From Anaerolineae bacterium (GTDB taxonomy: Bacteria > Chloroflexota > Anaerolineae > Anaerolineales > Villigracilaceae), in the NCBI GenBank assembly GCA_003694975.1, contig RFJH01000262.1:1-7052 (forward strand): DNA of 7,052 nt, read 5' to 3'. The notes under the pieces are model-generated. The model worked only from the letters and a program-made list of their open reading frames with translations, searched no databases and was not told where the DNA came from. Position numbers and translations under genes: made by a program. Every line of letters starts with the position of its first letter. Within the stretch, counting starts at the first letter, position 1. Below, piece after piece: positions 1-6,220 of this stretch.

Positions 1-198
1 ACCATCGGCCGCGTCAACCAACGACTCACCGGCGACGAGCGCCAACAGGTCCGCGAGGCGCTTGGCAACGCCCAGGTCGGCGCGCTGGGGCGGGCAACCG
101 TGGAGGCAGTCCACCTCTTCCGCAGCGACCTGAGGCCCGAAGGCGCGGTGTACACCCGTCTGTTCTCCGCCGCCCTGGGAAAATCACAAACCTTATGA
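1..198 (+). CDS. 3' end of an unrecognised protein gene
   Basis: An open frame runs in from the left edge and stops at TGA 196-198, giving 65 C-terminal residues. The fragment is soluble-looking and fairly basic, with no membrane segment, no cysteine and no motif I recognise. It begins TIGRVNQRLTGDERQQ and ends RLFSAALGKSQTL. It is a real coding tail rather than a chance frame, because rsfS begins directly after its stop codon on the same strand, which suggests co-transcription and translational coupling. In many bacteria the gene before rsfS is nadD or an LCP-family gene, but this tail does not look like the end of either family to me, so I assign no function. Confidence covers only its being the end of a coding region. 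Confidence 0.6.
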   Translation, partial: TIGRVNQRLTGDERQQVREALGNAQVGALGRATVEAVHLFRSDLRPEGAVYTRLFSAALGKSQTL

Positions 199-555
199 GT
201 GAGGTGTCACCTGAACGCATTGGAAATCGCCCATACCATCGTTAACTCCCTGGAACAAAAAAAGGGTGAGGATATCCTGCTCCTCGACTTGCGAGGGATC
301 GCCTCGTTCACCGACTACTTCGTCATCTGCACCGGAACCAGCGACCGCATGCTGGACGCCCTGGTAGAAGCCGTGCTGAAAGACGTGCGCAAACAACATC
401 ACAAAAAGGGACAACCGGAGGGGACTTCCATGGAAGGATGGGTGGTGATTGACTACGGCAACGTGGTGGTACACATTTTCTCCCCCGATCAGCGCGCCTA
501 CTACGATCTGGAATCCCTGTGGCATGAGGGGAAAGTCCTCCTGCATCTCCAATAA
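199..555 (+). CDS. rsfS: Ribosome silencing factor RsfS (Iojap/DUF143 family)
   Basis: RsfS binds ribosomal protein uL14 on the 50S subunit and blocks joining of the 30S subunit, lowering translation in starvation or stationary phase (family knowledge). Counting from GTG 199 the protein has 118 residues, the usual family size. Visible family marks are the leading helix LEIAHTIVNSLEQKK (8-22), the strand DILLLDLRGI followed by SFTDYFVICTGTSDRM (36-51), the EG..GWVVIDYGNVVVHIF segment (79-94) and the terminal YYDLESLW (101-108). There is no in-frame ATG at the front. GTG 199 abuts the upstream stop. CTG 211 lies 4 nt after a GAGGTG Shine-Dalgarno-like sequence (201-206) and would give a start at LNALEIAH. 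TTG 220 is a third option. The identity is secure and the exact start is not. It is probably co-transcribed with the gene before it. Confidence 0.93.
   Translation: MRCHLNALEIAHTIVNSLEQKKGEDILLLDLRGIASFTDYFVICTGTSDRMLDALVEAVLKDVRKQHHKKGQPEGTSMEGWVVIDYGNVVVHIFSPDQRAYYDLESLWHEGKVLLHLQ
201..206 (+). promoter_or_regulatory. Possible Shine-Dalgarno that would place rsfS start at CTG 211
   Basis: GAGGTG lies 4 nt before CTG 211. From that CTG the protein begins at the family-conserved first helix. I see no comparable purine-rich site at normal distance before GTG 199; the nearest purine run, GGGAAAA, lies about 15 nt or more upstream. The site is too far from TTG 220 (13 nt) to be ideal. It therefore argues weakly for a non-standard CTG start. 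Confidence 0.35.
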
Positions 556-578
556 CCCCGCTCCGGCACTCTCACCAC

Positions 579-615
579 AAAAAGAACACGGCCTGACGCG
601 CACACGTCAGGCCGT
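579..615 (-). terminator. Rho-independent terminator after ndk
   Basis: A perfect 11-bp inverted repeat (588-598 with 605-615, ACGGCCTGACG and its complement) encloses a 6-nt loop. Read on the - strand, the hairpin is followed by GTTCTTTTTG, a classical U-tract, so it fits termination of the leftward ndk transcript. On the + strand the hairpin is followed by ATAGATAAC, with no U-run, so it would be at best a weak stop for the converging rsfS transcript. It fills most of the 83-nt space between the two convergent genes. Confidence 0.85.
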
Positions 616-638
616 ATAGATAACACCGCACAGGAGGT

Positions 639-1094
639 TCACTTCCCTTCGAACACCCAGCGGTCCACATCGCGTTCCCAGGACACCAACTCGTCCTCGC
701 GGAACCAGAGTGCAACTTCCTGCTTGCCCGTCTCCACGCTATCCGAGGCGTGGGTCAGATTGCGCCCGACCTCCAAAGCAAAGTCGTGACGGATGGAGCC
801 GGGAGCAGCCTCTGTGGGGCGGGTGGCGCCCATCGTTTGTCGCACGGCGGCGACCGCGTTCGGCCCTTCCCAGACCATCGCCATGACCGGAGCGGAGGTA
901 ATGTACTCGATCAACCCGTCATAAAACGGTTTCCCTTTATGCACGGCGTAATGCGTCTCGGCCAGTTCACGACTCACCCACAGGAACTTGGCCGCCACCA
1001 GACGCAGGCCGCGCCGCTCCAGCCGCGAAATAACCTCTCCGATCAGGCCACGTTGCACACCATCGGGTTTGACGAGCACCAGAGTTCGTTCCAT
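639..1094 (-). CDS. ndk: Nucleoside diphosphate kinase
   Basis: Ndk transfers the gamma phosphate of ATP to NDPs through a phosphohistidine intermediate and supplies NTPs and dNTPs in the cytoplasm. The product is 151 residues, the normal bacterial size. It opens with the family-typical MERTLVLVKPDGVQRG. Visible active-site residues are K9, Y49, R85, T91, R102, N112 and the catalytic H115 in RNLTHASDSVE (111-121). A histidine at 103 (SIRHDF) replaces the glycine usual in TIRGDF, a mild variation next to conserved R102. The frame is open further upstream, but ATG 1094 is chosen because homology begins there and a GGAGG sits 6 nt before it. It is last in the leftward gene run and has a terminator on both sides, so its transcription may be separate from the TPR gene. 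Confidence 0.97.
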   Translation of the reverse strand: MERTLVLVKPDGVQRGLIGEVISRLERRGLRLVAAKFLWVSRELAETHYAVHKGKPFYDGLIEYITSAPVMAMVWEGPNAVAAVRQTMGATRPTEAAPGSIRHDFALEVGRNLTHASDSVETGKQEVALWFREDELVSWERDVDRWVFEGK

Positions 1095-1100
1095 GAATTG

Positions 1101-1105
1101 CCTCC
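1101..1105 (-). promoter_or_regulatory. Shine-Dalgarno of ndk (decides its start)
   Basis: GGAGG on the - strand lies 6 nt before ATG 1094. It settles the start against an in-frame upstream codon at 1145, which would add 17 non-homologous residues. Confidence 0.85.
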
Positions 1106-1113
1106 AGAAACAC

Positions 1114-1142
1114 AAAATAGAAGGGCACGGCCTCGCGTGCCC
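1114..1142 (-). terminator. Rho-independent terminator between the TPR gene and ndk
   Basis: A 7-bp stem GGGCACG/CGTGCCC (1123-1129 with 1136-1142, 6-nt loop) is followed on the - strand by TTCTATTTT. It begins 24 nt after the TPR gene stop and ends 8 nt before the ndk Shine-Dalgarno. It could terminate the TPR transcript or act as an attenuator limiting read-through into ndk. The stem is shorter than that of the ndk terminator and the T-run is interrupted, so strength is uncertain. Confidence 0.65.
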
Positions 1143-1144
1143 CA

Positions 1145-1164
1145 TCAGGCTTTTCCGAGCCTGA
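1145..1164 (-). other. Second hairpin directly after the TPR gene stop
   Basis: TCAGGCT/AGCCTGA (1145-1151 with 1158-1164) forms a 7-bp stem with a 6-nt loop. It starts 2 nt after the TAA of the TPR gene and sits immediately before the terminator hairpin. There is no U-tract right after it. It may stabilise the 3' end or be part of a tandem terminator. Confidence 0.5.
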
Positions 1165-1166
1165 AC

Positions 1167-3515
1167 TTAGCGCAACAACTCCTCCGCCTTGGTATACGCG
1201 TCCAGCGCATCTTGCAAACGGTTGGCCCTCATATAAGCATCGCCCAACGTCTGCCAGATCATCACATCCACCGGGTAGCGGTACAGCGCCTCACGCAGGT
1301 CGTAAACCACCTCCTCCAGCAAGCGTCCTTTCTTGATCAGAACGCTATACTCCTGCAGAGCAGCGTTAATATCGCCCGCGTTGAGCAACTGTTGCGCCCG
1401 TGCCAGCGTGGCATCCAGTGCCTGCAGCGAGCCGGTACGCCGCGGGGGAATGACTTGAGGAGGCGTCTCCTTTGCCTCCGGCGGCGATACAGGGGGAGGG
1501 GCTTCAGGAGCGCCTTCTCCCGCCTGGACCTGCGGAGCAGTCTCCGGTCTCTCCTCCATTGTCCCCACAGGCCGCCACTCGGACGGTGCAGTCGGCTGAG
1601 GAGGCGTTTCCACTGCCGGCTCCTCCTCCCCCATTTCGCCTCGTAACCACTCCGGCAATTCTTCTTCGGCAGGAGGAACTTCGGGTTCAGAGGGCGTGGG
1701 ACCGAGGTCACTCAACCATTCCGGCACCTCTGTCTCGGCTGCGGCGGTGCCCTCCGTCGCCACCTCCGGCTCGGGAGAAGTGTCTTCCAGCCCGCTCAGC
1801 CACTCAGGCACCTCGGTTTCGAGAGCAGGTGACTCCGCTTCGGATTCCTCAGCCGGAGGCGCCTCAGGGGCTTCTGGTGCTATATCACGCAGCCAGTCGG
1901 GCACTTCCTCCTCAGGAGAGGGGGGAGAGGGTGGCTGGGAAGGTTCTTCTACCGTCGCAGCAGGGGTCTCTGCGGTCTCTGTTTCCTCCAAACCCTCAAG
2001 CCAGGCAGCAATCTCCTCTTCCGGCGTAGCCGGGGGCGTTTCACCGCTCTCTTGAGCCACCTGCTCAGCGGGTTCGAGGGAAGAAGTCGGCGTCTCCTCA
2101 CCGGATTGTGTGCCCTGTTCTGTCAGTTCCCGCAACCACACACCGGTCGCGTCCTCCTCGGCAGGGGGTTCGCCCTCCGGGGAAACAGAGGGTTGCCCCA
2201 TGGCCTCCTGAATCCACTCCGGTGGAGTTTCGGTGCGCTCTTGCGGGTTGGTAATCAACTCCTCGGCCTTCGCACCCTGCTTGGCCGCCAGACTCTCCAG
2301 CCATGCCAGAGCAGCGTCCTGGTCTTCCAGGGAAGTACCCAGGTCTCCCAGGTCACCTTGCGCAGCCGGCTCCGACTCCGAGGCGGGCGTCTTCTCCGCC
2401 TCCTGCCCTTCGGCCTCCTGCTGGGCTTCGGGAGGGGCGAGTTTCTTCACCCAATCAGGCAATTCGGGGCGTTCCAGTTCTTCCTCATCCACGGCTTCCT
2501 CCTGCGGTTCAAACGCCTGTGGCGGCTCTCCGGCCTCGCTTGCTTCCCCCGTCGCCTTTGTCCAGCCGGCCTCTCGCAACCACGGTGGGATTTCGTCCTC
2601 TTCATCGCTTTCCTGAGCAGGCTGGGGTTGATGCTCAACAGCGGGCTGGAGTTGGGATGGAGCCTCAGCCTCGGCGCGCTCTTCCTTCAATTTGATCCCC
2701 AGCGAATCGGTCCAACCGGGCTGTAGGGGCATCTCTTGCCCCGCTTTCCATTCCAGACGTTCCACACTGACCGCCGCATCGGGAACGCTATCTGTGTCAA
2801 AGAGCGAACCTTTGACAAACAGGGAATAGGGATCCAGTTCACCGACGCGCCGACGATACGTCTGTGTGCTCTCCGCGCGCGCGGTGCCCGGCAGGATCTC
2901 CGCCAGGATACGGTTGGCATCCAGGCAATAGGGGTAGTTCTTCAGCAAGGCCGCGCTGATCTCTGAGGCCTCCACATGCTGCCCGGCCTTGAAATAAGCC
3001 CGCGCCAGCAACACCTGCATATCCACGCGGTTTGGGTCCTCGGCCAGGATGGCTCGGATTTCTCCAATGGCCTGAGGGTAGAGTTCCCCCTGTACGTACA
3101 TATGCGCCAGCGCGCCGCGCGTCATGCGAATACGAGGCGGCTCCACCCCGTCGCGGCGACCGTAGAGACGGCGCAACTCCGCCTCAATCGCCGCGTTCGA
3201 GGGCTGGATTTCAAAGGCGCGCTCCATGTGCCAGATGGCCTCATCCAGTTTGCCCTCATCATCACGGATAATGCTCATCCCCACATGGGCAACGAAATCG
3301 TCCGGAACGGCCATGAGCAAACGCTGGAAGATATCCGCCGCATCCTCGTACCTTCGCCCTTCCAGATATGCCTTCCCCAGCAAACGATACGTATCCACAT
3401 GCTTGGGGAACGTTTTTAAAATATGAAGACAATGAGCAATCGCCTCATCGAGCCGCTCTTGCTCGATCAGGCTTTCAATCTCCCGGTTGTAGATACGGAG
3501 GGACACCTTTGCCAT
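1167..3515 (-). CDS. TPR protein with long acidic Pro/Glu-rich linker carrying ten W-L motifs
   Basis: The 782-residue product has no signal peptide or membrane segment and is probably cytoplasmic. Residues about 5-205 form at least five tetratricopeptide-like helical pairs (for example DTYRLLGKAYLEGRRYEDAA from residue 41, and VLLARAYFKAGQHVEAS from 168). Residues about 275-690 are Pro/Glu-rich low-complexity sequence, likely disordered and strongly acidic. Residues about 697-782 return to TPR-like helices (MIWQTLGDAYMRANRLQDAL, 752-771). TPR arrays are protein-binding scaffolds and no enzyme motif is visible. The linker repeats P-[DE]-W-L-type motifs (separate entry). ATG 3515 is supported by GGAG at 3523-3526, 7 nt upstream. 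It lies 60 nt downstream of pdp and may share its transcript. I recall similar TPR/low-complexity proteins in Chloroflexota, but I know no assigned function. Gene confidence is high; the cellular role is unknown. Confidence 0.9.
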   Translation of the reverse strand: MAKVSLRIYNREIESLIEQERLDEAIAHCLHILKTFPKHVDTYRLLGKAYLEGRRYEDAADIFQRLLMAVPDDFVAHVGMSIIRDDEGKLDEAIWHMERAFEIQPSNAAIEAELRRLYGRRDGVEPPRIRMTRGALAHMYVQGELYPQAIGEIRAILAEDPNRVDMQVLLARAYFKAGQHVEASEISAALLKNYPYCLDANRILAEILPGTARAESTQTYRRRVGELDPYSLFVKGSLFDTDSVPDAAVSVERLEWKAGQEMPLQPGWTDSLGIKLKEERAEAEAPSQLQPAVEHQPQPAQESDEEDEIPPWLREAGWTKATGEASEAGEPPQAFEPQEEAVDEEELERPELPDWVKKLAPPEAQQEAEGQEAEKTPASESEPAAQGDLGDLGTSLEDQDAALAWLESLAAKQGAKAEELITNPQERTETPPEWIQEAMGQPSVSPEGEPPAEEDATGVWLRELTEQGTQSGEETPTSSLEPAEQVAQESGETPPATPEEEIAAWLEGLEETETAETPAATVEEPSQPPSPPSPEEEVPDWLRDIAPEAPEAPPAEESEAESPALETEVPEWLSGLEDTSPEPEVATEGTAAAETEVPEWLSDLGPTPSEPEVPPAEEELPEWLRGEMGEEEPAVETPPQPTAPSEWRPVGTMEERPETAPQVQAGEGAPEAPPPVSPPEAKETPPQVIPPRRTGSLQALDATLARAQQLLNAGDINAALQEYSVLIKKGRLLEEVVYDLREALYRYPVDVMIWQTLGDAYMRANRLQDALDAYTKAEELLR
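1641..2588 (-). repeat. Array of ten W-[LVI]-x-x-hydrophobic motifs in the TPR protein linker
   Basis: Within the disordered linker, tryptophans fall at residues 312, 355, 405, 434, 460, 505, 541, 572, 600 and 623. Each is followed by L, V or I. The motifs read WLREA, WVKKL, WLESL, WIQEA, WLREL, WLEGL, WLRDI, WLSGL, WLSDL and WLRGE. Most are preceded by an acidic run and P-[DE] or P-P (EEEVPDWL, ETEVPEWL twice, EEELPEWL). Spacing is 23 to 50 residues and irregular. The intervening sequence is Pro/Glu-rich and diverges, while the motif persists, so this is a protein-level motif array rather than a recent DNA tandem repeat. A partial eleventh copy, SEWRPV at 647, lacks the hydrophobic partner. 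Confidence 0.8.
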
Positions 3516-3575
3516 GGCCGTTCTCCATCTTATAGTATGCCCTATTCGTCGAAATTATGCAAGCATCCGCCCGTC

Positions 3576-4871
3576 TTACGAATAAAACAAGGGCAACGGC
3601 TCGACCGGCTCATCCACGATGCGATGCGCCTCCAGGACTCGCTGCCGCGCCTCCTCCAACCGACTCAACTCGTTCGCGTGGACGGTGAAGAGGGGGTCTC
3701 CCGCATCCACTTTATCGCCGACTTTGTGATGGACGACGAAGCCGACCGCGTGATCAATCGGATCGCCTTTCTTCGCCCGACCCGCGCCGAGCAGCACCGC
3801 CGTCTCACCCACGATTCGCGCGTGGACCTGAGCCAGGTACCCGCTTCGAGGCGACTCCACCACCTCGACGTAGCGCGCGCGCGGCAGACGGTCCGGGTCG
3901 TCCACACAAGAGAGGTCCCCACCCTGCGCGCGGACGAGTTGACGGAACTTCTCAAACGCGCTCCCGTCACCGAGCGCCTCCTCCGCCATACGACGGCCGG
4001 TCTCCAGATCGTTCGCGCGTCCGCCCAGCACCAGCATGTGCGCGCTGACGTGCAAACAGTGAGCGCGGAAATCCACCGGCCCGCCGCCATGCAACGTCTC
4101 GATGGCCTCGCGCACCTCCAGCGCGTTGCCCACGGCGTGGCCGAGGGGTTGATTCATGTCCGAGAGCAGCGCGACCACCTTTCGTCCGGCGTGCTCCCCG
4201 ATGGAGACCATCAAAGAGGCCAGTTGGCGCGCCTCGTCCAGAGTCCGCATGAAAGCGCCCAGGCCGGTCTTCACGTCCAGAACGATGGCCTGCGCGCCGG
4301 CCGCGATTTTCTTGCTCATGATGGACGAGGCAATCAGTGGAATGGACGGCACGGTGCCGGTCACGTCGCGCAGGGCGTAAAGTTTCCCGTCGGCTGGGGC
4401 CAGGTCGGCGCTCTGACCGGTCAGAACGATGCCGATCTCGCCCAACTGGCGCTTGAATTCCTTCGTCGTCAGATCGCAGCGATAGCCGGGGATGGATTCC
4501 ATTTTATCCAGCGTGCCACCGCTGAATCCCAACCCCCGCCCGGACATCTTCCCCACCGGCAAGCCGCAGGCCGCGACCACAGGCAACACGACAAGAGTGG
4601 TCTTATCGCCCACGCCACCGGAGGAGTGTTTGTCTACGGCGATATCTACCACGTCGGAGAGGTCGAGCACATCGCCGGAATAGGCCATCACCAGAGTCAG
4701 GTCGGCGGTTTCGCGTGGCGTCATGCCGTTCAGGAGAACGGCCATCGCCCAGGCCGAAGCCTGGTAATCGGGGATTTCGCCGCGCGTGAAGCCCTGAACG
4801 AAGAACTCGATCTCCTCACGCGTCAATTCCTGTTTATCGCGTTTCTTGATGATGATATCTACGGCGCGCAT
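3576..4871 (-). CDS. pdp: Pyrimidine-nucleoside phosphorylase (NP-II family)
   Basis: The enzyme splits uridine, thymidine and deoxyuridine with phosphate to free base and (deoxy)ribose-1-phosphate in pyrimidine salvage. At 431 residues it is full length and nearly collinear with the Bacillus/Geobacillus enzyme. It starts MRAVDIIIKKRDKQELTREE, followed by the alpha domain. The phosphate-site segment is K81-H82-S83 SGGVGDKTT, the family signature is KMSGRGLGFSGGTLDK (108-123), and the base-binding residues are R168, S183 and K187 (in ALRDVTGT and ASSIMSKK). The C-terminal part (about 330-431, with HHKVGDKVDAGDPL) is the PYNP_C domain. K108 is the residue seen in broad-specificity pyrimidine phosphorylases, where E. 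coli thymidine phosphorylase has Met, so pdp is preferred over deoA. GGGAG at 4877-4881 stands 5 nt before ATG 4871. It is followed by the TPR gene after 60 nt. Confidence 0.96.
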   Translation of the reverse strand: MRAVDIIIKKRDKQELTREEIEFFVQGFTRGEIPDYQASAWAMAVLLNGMTPRETADLTLVMAYSGDVLDLSDVVDIAVDKHSSGGVGDKTTLVVLPVVAACGLPVGKMSGRGLGFSGGTLDKMESIPGYRCDLTTKEFKRQLGEIGIVLTGQSADLAPADGKLYALRDVTGTVPSIPLIASSIMSKKIAAGAQAIVLDVKTGLGAFMRTLDEARQLASLMVSIGEHAGRKVVALLSDMNQPLGHAVGNALEVREAIETLHGGGPVDFRAHCLHVSAHMLVLGGRANDLETGRRMAEEALGDGSAFEKFRQLVRAQGGDLSCVDDPDRLPRARYVEVVESPRSGYLAQVHARIVGETAVLLGAGRAKKGDPIDHAVGFVVHHKVGDKVDAGDPLFTVHANELSRLEEARQRVLEAHRIVDEPVEPLPLFYS

Positions 4872-4934
4872 AGAAACTCCCAGGCAAGTTTTCAGTTCGG
4901 AACAAAGAAAGCAGGATCTTATCCACGCAAGGCT

Positions 4935-4962
4935 ATTTTATCCCAGTTTCCACTTGTGTGCA
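4935..4962 (-). promoter_or_regulatory. Weak candidate promoter upstream of pdp
   Basis: On the - strand TGCACA (4957-4962) and TAAAAT (4935-4940) are spaced by 16 nt. They match the sigma-70 consensus at 4 of 6 and 5 of 6 positions. This would start transcription about 60 nt before the pdp ATG, in the only sizeable gap (146 nt) of the leftward gene run. The stretch is more A/T-rich than the flanking genes, which supports a regulatory role, but the -35 is poor and upstream read-through is equally possible. Confidence 0.3.
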
Positions 4963-5017
4963 TCGTTTATGCCAGTCCCCCAGCAATCGCGTGAGCCGAG
5001 ACGGCCACCGGGCAAAC

Positions 5018-5647
5018 TCACCTCTTTAGCAACCCAACGGCTCTGAGAAAATTCTGCGTCATACGCGCGCTGGCCCCCCAGAGCACTTCCCCATCGTAGG
5101 GATGATAACGGACGACCACGCCCTCTCGTGGCCGTCCGTCAATGAGGGGAGTGATTTCCTCCCAGTTCTCGCGCCGTGCCAGCCAGGACAGGGGGATGGT
5201 GAAGATACGTTTTACCTCCAGTGGCGCAGGGCGGAAGGGATACGGCCAGGGGATACGCCCCACCACCGGCGTGACGCGGTAGCGCGTGATGGTCACCACG
5301 TCGTTCAAGCGGCCCAGGAGATGCACGTCTTCAGGGCGCACGCCGATCTCTTCCTCGGCCTCGCGCAGTGCGGTCTGTTCTGGCTCCGTCTCTCCCTCGT
5401 CGCAGGCCCCACCCGGAAAAGAGACCTGTCCTTTGTGGCTCTCCACTTGGTCCGTGCGGCGCGTGTAGAGCAAATGCCATTCCCCCTCCCGCCACACCAG
5501 AGGCATCAACACCGCCGCGCACTGCAACGGCTCATCGGAGAGCGAAAGCGCGAAGGTGACATAGCCATCCGTGCTCAGCGGCTGCTGCGGGTCGTAGGCG
5601 GCGCGCAGGCGGCGTGCGATCAGGTCTTCGGTCAGATCGGGCAACAT
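5018..5647 (-). CDS. NUDIX hydrolase, CoA pyrophosphatase type (NudL/YeaB-like)
   Basis: Family members cleave CoA or acyl-CoA and related CoA derivatives to 3',5'-ADP and 4'-phosphopantetheine, using divalent metal. The 209-residue product shows the CoA-family motif LLYTRRTDQVESHKGQVSF followed by PGG (59-80), then the Nudix box from G80 to V103 with REAEEE (95-100) as metal ligands. The box has one extra residue between the first glutamate and RE compared with MutT, which is also how I recall the E. coli NudL sequence. The following segment, DVVTITRYRVTPVVG (116-130), is also family-typical. The exact substrate cannot be read from sequence. ATG 5647 has no good Shine-Dalgarno at normal distance, but the preceding gene stops only 21 nt upstream, so translational coupling is likely. 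It is probably last in a trmI, zinc-ribbon, NUDIX operon. Confidence 0.9.
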   Translation of the reverse strand: MLPDLTEDLIARRLRAAYDPQQPLSTDGYVTFALSLSDEPLQCAAVLMPLVWREGEWHLLYTRRTDQVESHKGQVSFPGGACDEGETEPEQTALREAEEEIGVRPEDVHLLGRLNDVVTITRYRVTPVVGRIPWPYPFRPAPLEVKRIFTIPLSWLARRENWEEITPLIDGRPREGVVVRYHPYDGEVLWGASARMTQNFLRAVGLLKR

Positions 5648-5668
5648 GGGAACAACGGGAGAGAACCC

Positions 5669-6220
5669 TCACTCCCCACGTACCGGACTGCCACAATAGG
5701 CACACTCGGCGGTCACATCGTCCAGCCACTCCACCTCGTCCGGGCGGAGGGGACCACCGCAGGCCGGGCAGTGGGTAGGCAGGGTCACTTTGCGTCGCGC
5801 GGCGCTCATCGGCGTACCGGCGGGCATCTCCGGCAGGGTTTCTTCGAGATAGGTCTCGATCTGCTGCGCCTCGGCGTTCAGGCCGCGCTCGTTCAACTCC
5901 CTCACCACGCGCCGACCAATGCGGTGGAGGGCCGGCCACTGTCCACGCGCGGCCAGCATCTCCAGCCCATAGCGGATGTGCTCCATCCCCTGCGCCGTCT
6001 CTCCGGCCAGAATGCGGGCCTGTCCGGCGCGCAGGTAGAGGTGCGGCGCGCGCGGGAGGCGACGCGTCTCCGCGCCACGCGCCAGGCGCTCAAAAGCCTC
6101 CGCCGCGGCGAGGTACTCTCCGGCGGCCATCCACGCGTTCGCCCGTCGGAGCGCGGGCGGGACTCGGGGCGGCGCGCCAAAGAGACGGCGTAAAGGGCGC
6201 AACGGTCTTCTCCTTCTCAT
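5669..6220 (-). CDS. TPR-like protein with C-terminal zinc ribbon, function unknown
   Basis: The 183-residue product begins with a very basic tail (MRRRRPLRPLRRLFG). A helical TPR-like region follows at about 22-128, containing ALRRANAWMAAGEYLAAAEAFE, then LRAGQARILAGETAQGMEHI (63-82) and a third helical pair with NAEAQQIETYL. The C-terminus is a four-cysteine zinc ribbon, CPAC at 151-154 and CAYC at 173-176, separated by 18 residues. No catalytic motif is visible. The basic end and zinc ribbon suggest nucleic-acid or protein binding (inference). Its ATG overlaps the trmI stop in an ATGA, and GAGAGG at 6226-6231 lies 5 nt upstream, so it is translationally coupled to trmI. A helper or quality-control role alongside tRNA modification is possible but undemonstrated. 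Confidence 0.8.
   Translation of the reverse strand: MRRRRPLRPLRRLFGAPPRVPPALRRANAWMAAGEYLAAAEAFERLARGAETRRLPRAPHLYLRAGQARILAGETAQGMEHIRYGLEMLAARGQWPALHRIGRRVVRELNERGLNAEAQQIETYLEETLPEMPAGTPMSAARRKVTLPTHCPACGGPLRPDEVEWLDDVTAECAYCGSPVRGE

Noticed and set aside
750..1646. + strand open frame across ndk and the 3' end of the TPR gene (298 codons)
   Set aside because: It covers a certain ndk and two hairpins on the other strand, and its product is low-complexity Arg/Leu-rich.
1696..2055. Ser/Gly-rich + strand frame opposite the acidic linker
   Set aside because: The Ser/Gly repeats are the antisense reading of Glu/Pro/Ala codons in the TPR protein; I see no independent start signal or family match.
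3516..3575. Promoter-like TTGCAT ... CATACT/TATAAG on the - strand before the TPR gene
   Set aside because: The hexamers match poorly or are badly spaced, and a start there would fall on the Shine-Dalgarno; co-transcription with pdp is simpler.
3423..4994. Very long + strand open frame opposite pdp (523 codons)
   Set aside because: It lies antisense to a clear pdp gene, its product is rich in His/Arg/Gln without a recognisable domain, and such frames arise from the codon bias of GC-rich genes.
4980..5017. Imperfect GTGAG...CTCAC hairpin after the NUDIX stop as a terminator
   Set aside because: The stem is short with a large, poorly pairing interior and there is no U-tract after it on the - strand.
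5692..5720. EVEWLDDV in the zinc-ribbon protein as an eleventh W-L motif shared with the TPR protein
   Set aside because: It sits between the two cysteine pairs of a zinc ribbon, where such a W is explained by the fold; it lacks the Pro/Glu-rich setting.
5102..6193. Long + strand open frame opposite the NUDIX and zinc-ribbon genes (363 codons)
   Set aside because: It spans two recognised genes on the other strand, has biased Arg/His/Gln composition and no family signature; it is a shadow frame.
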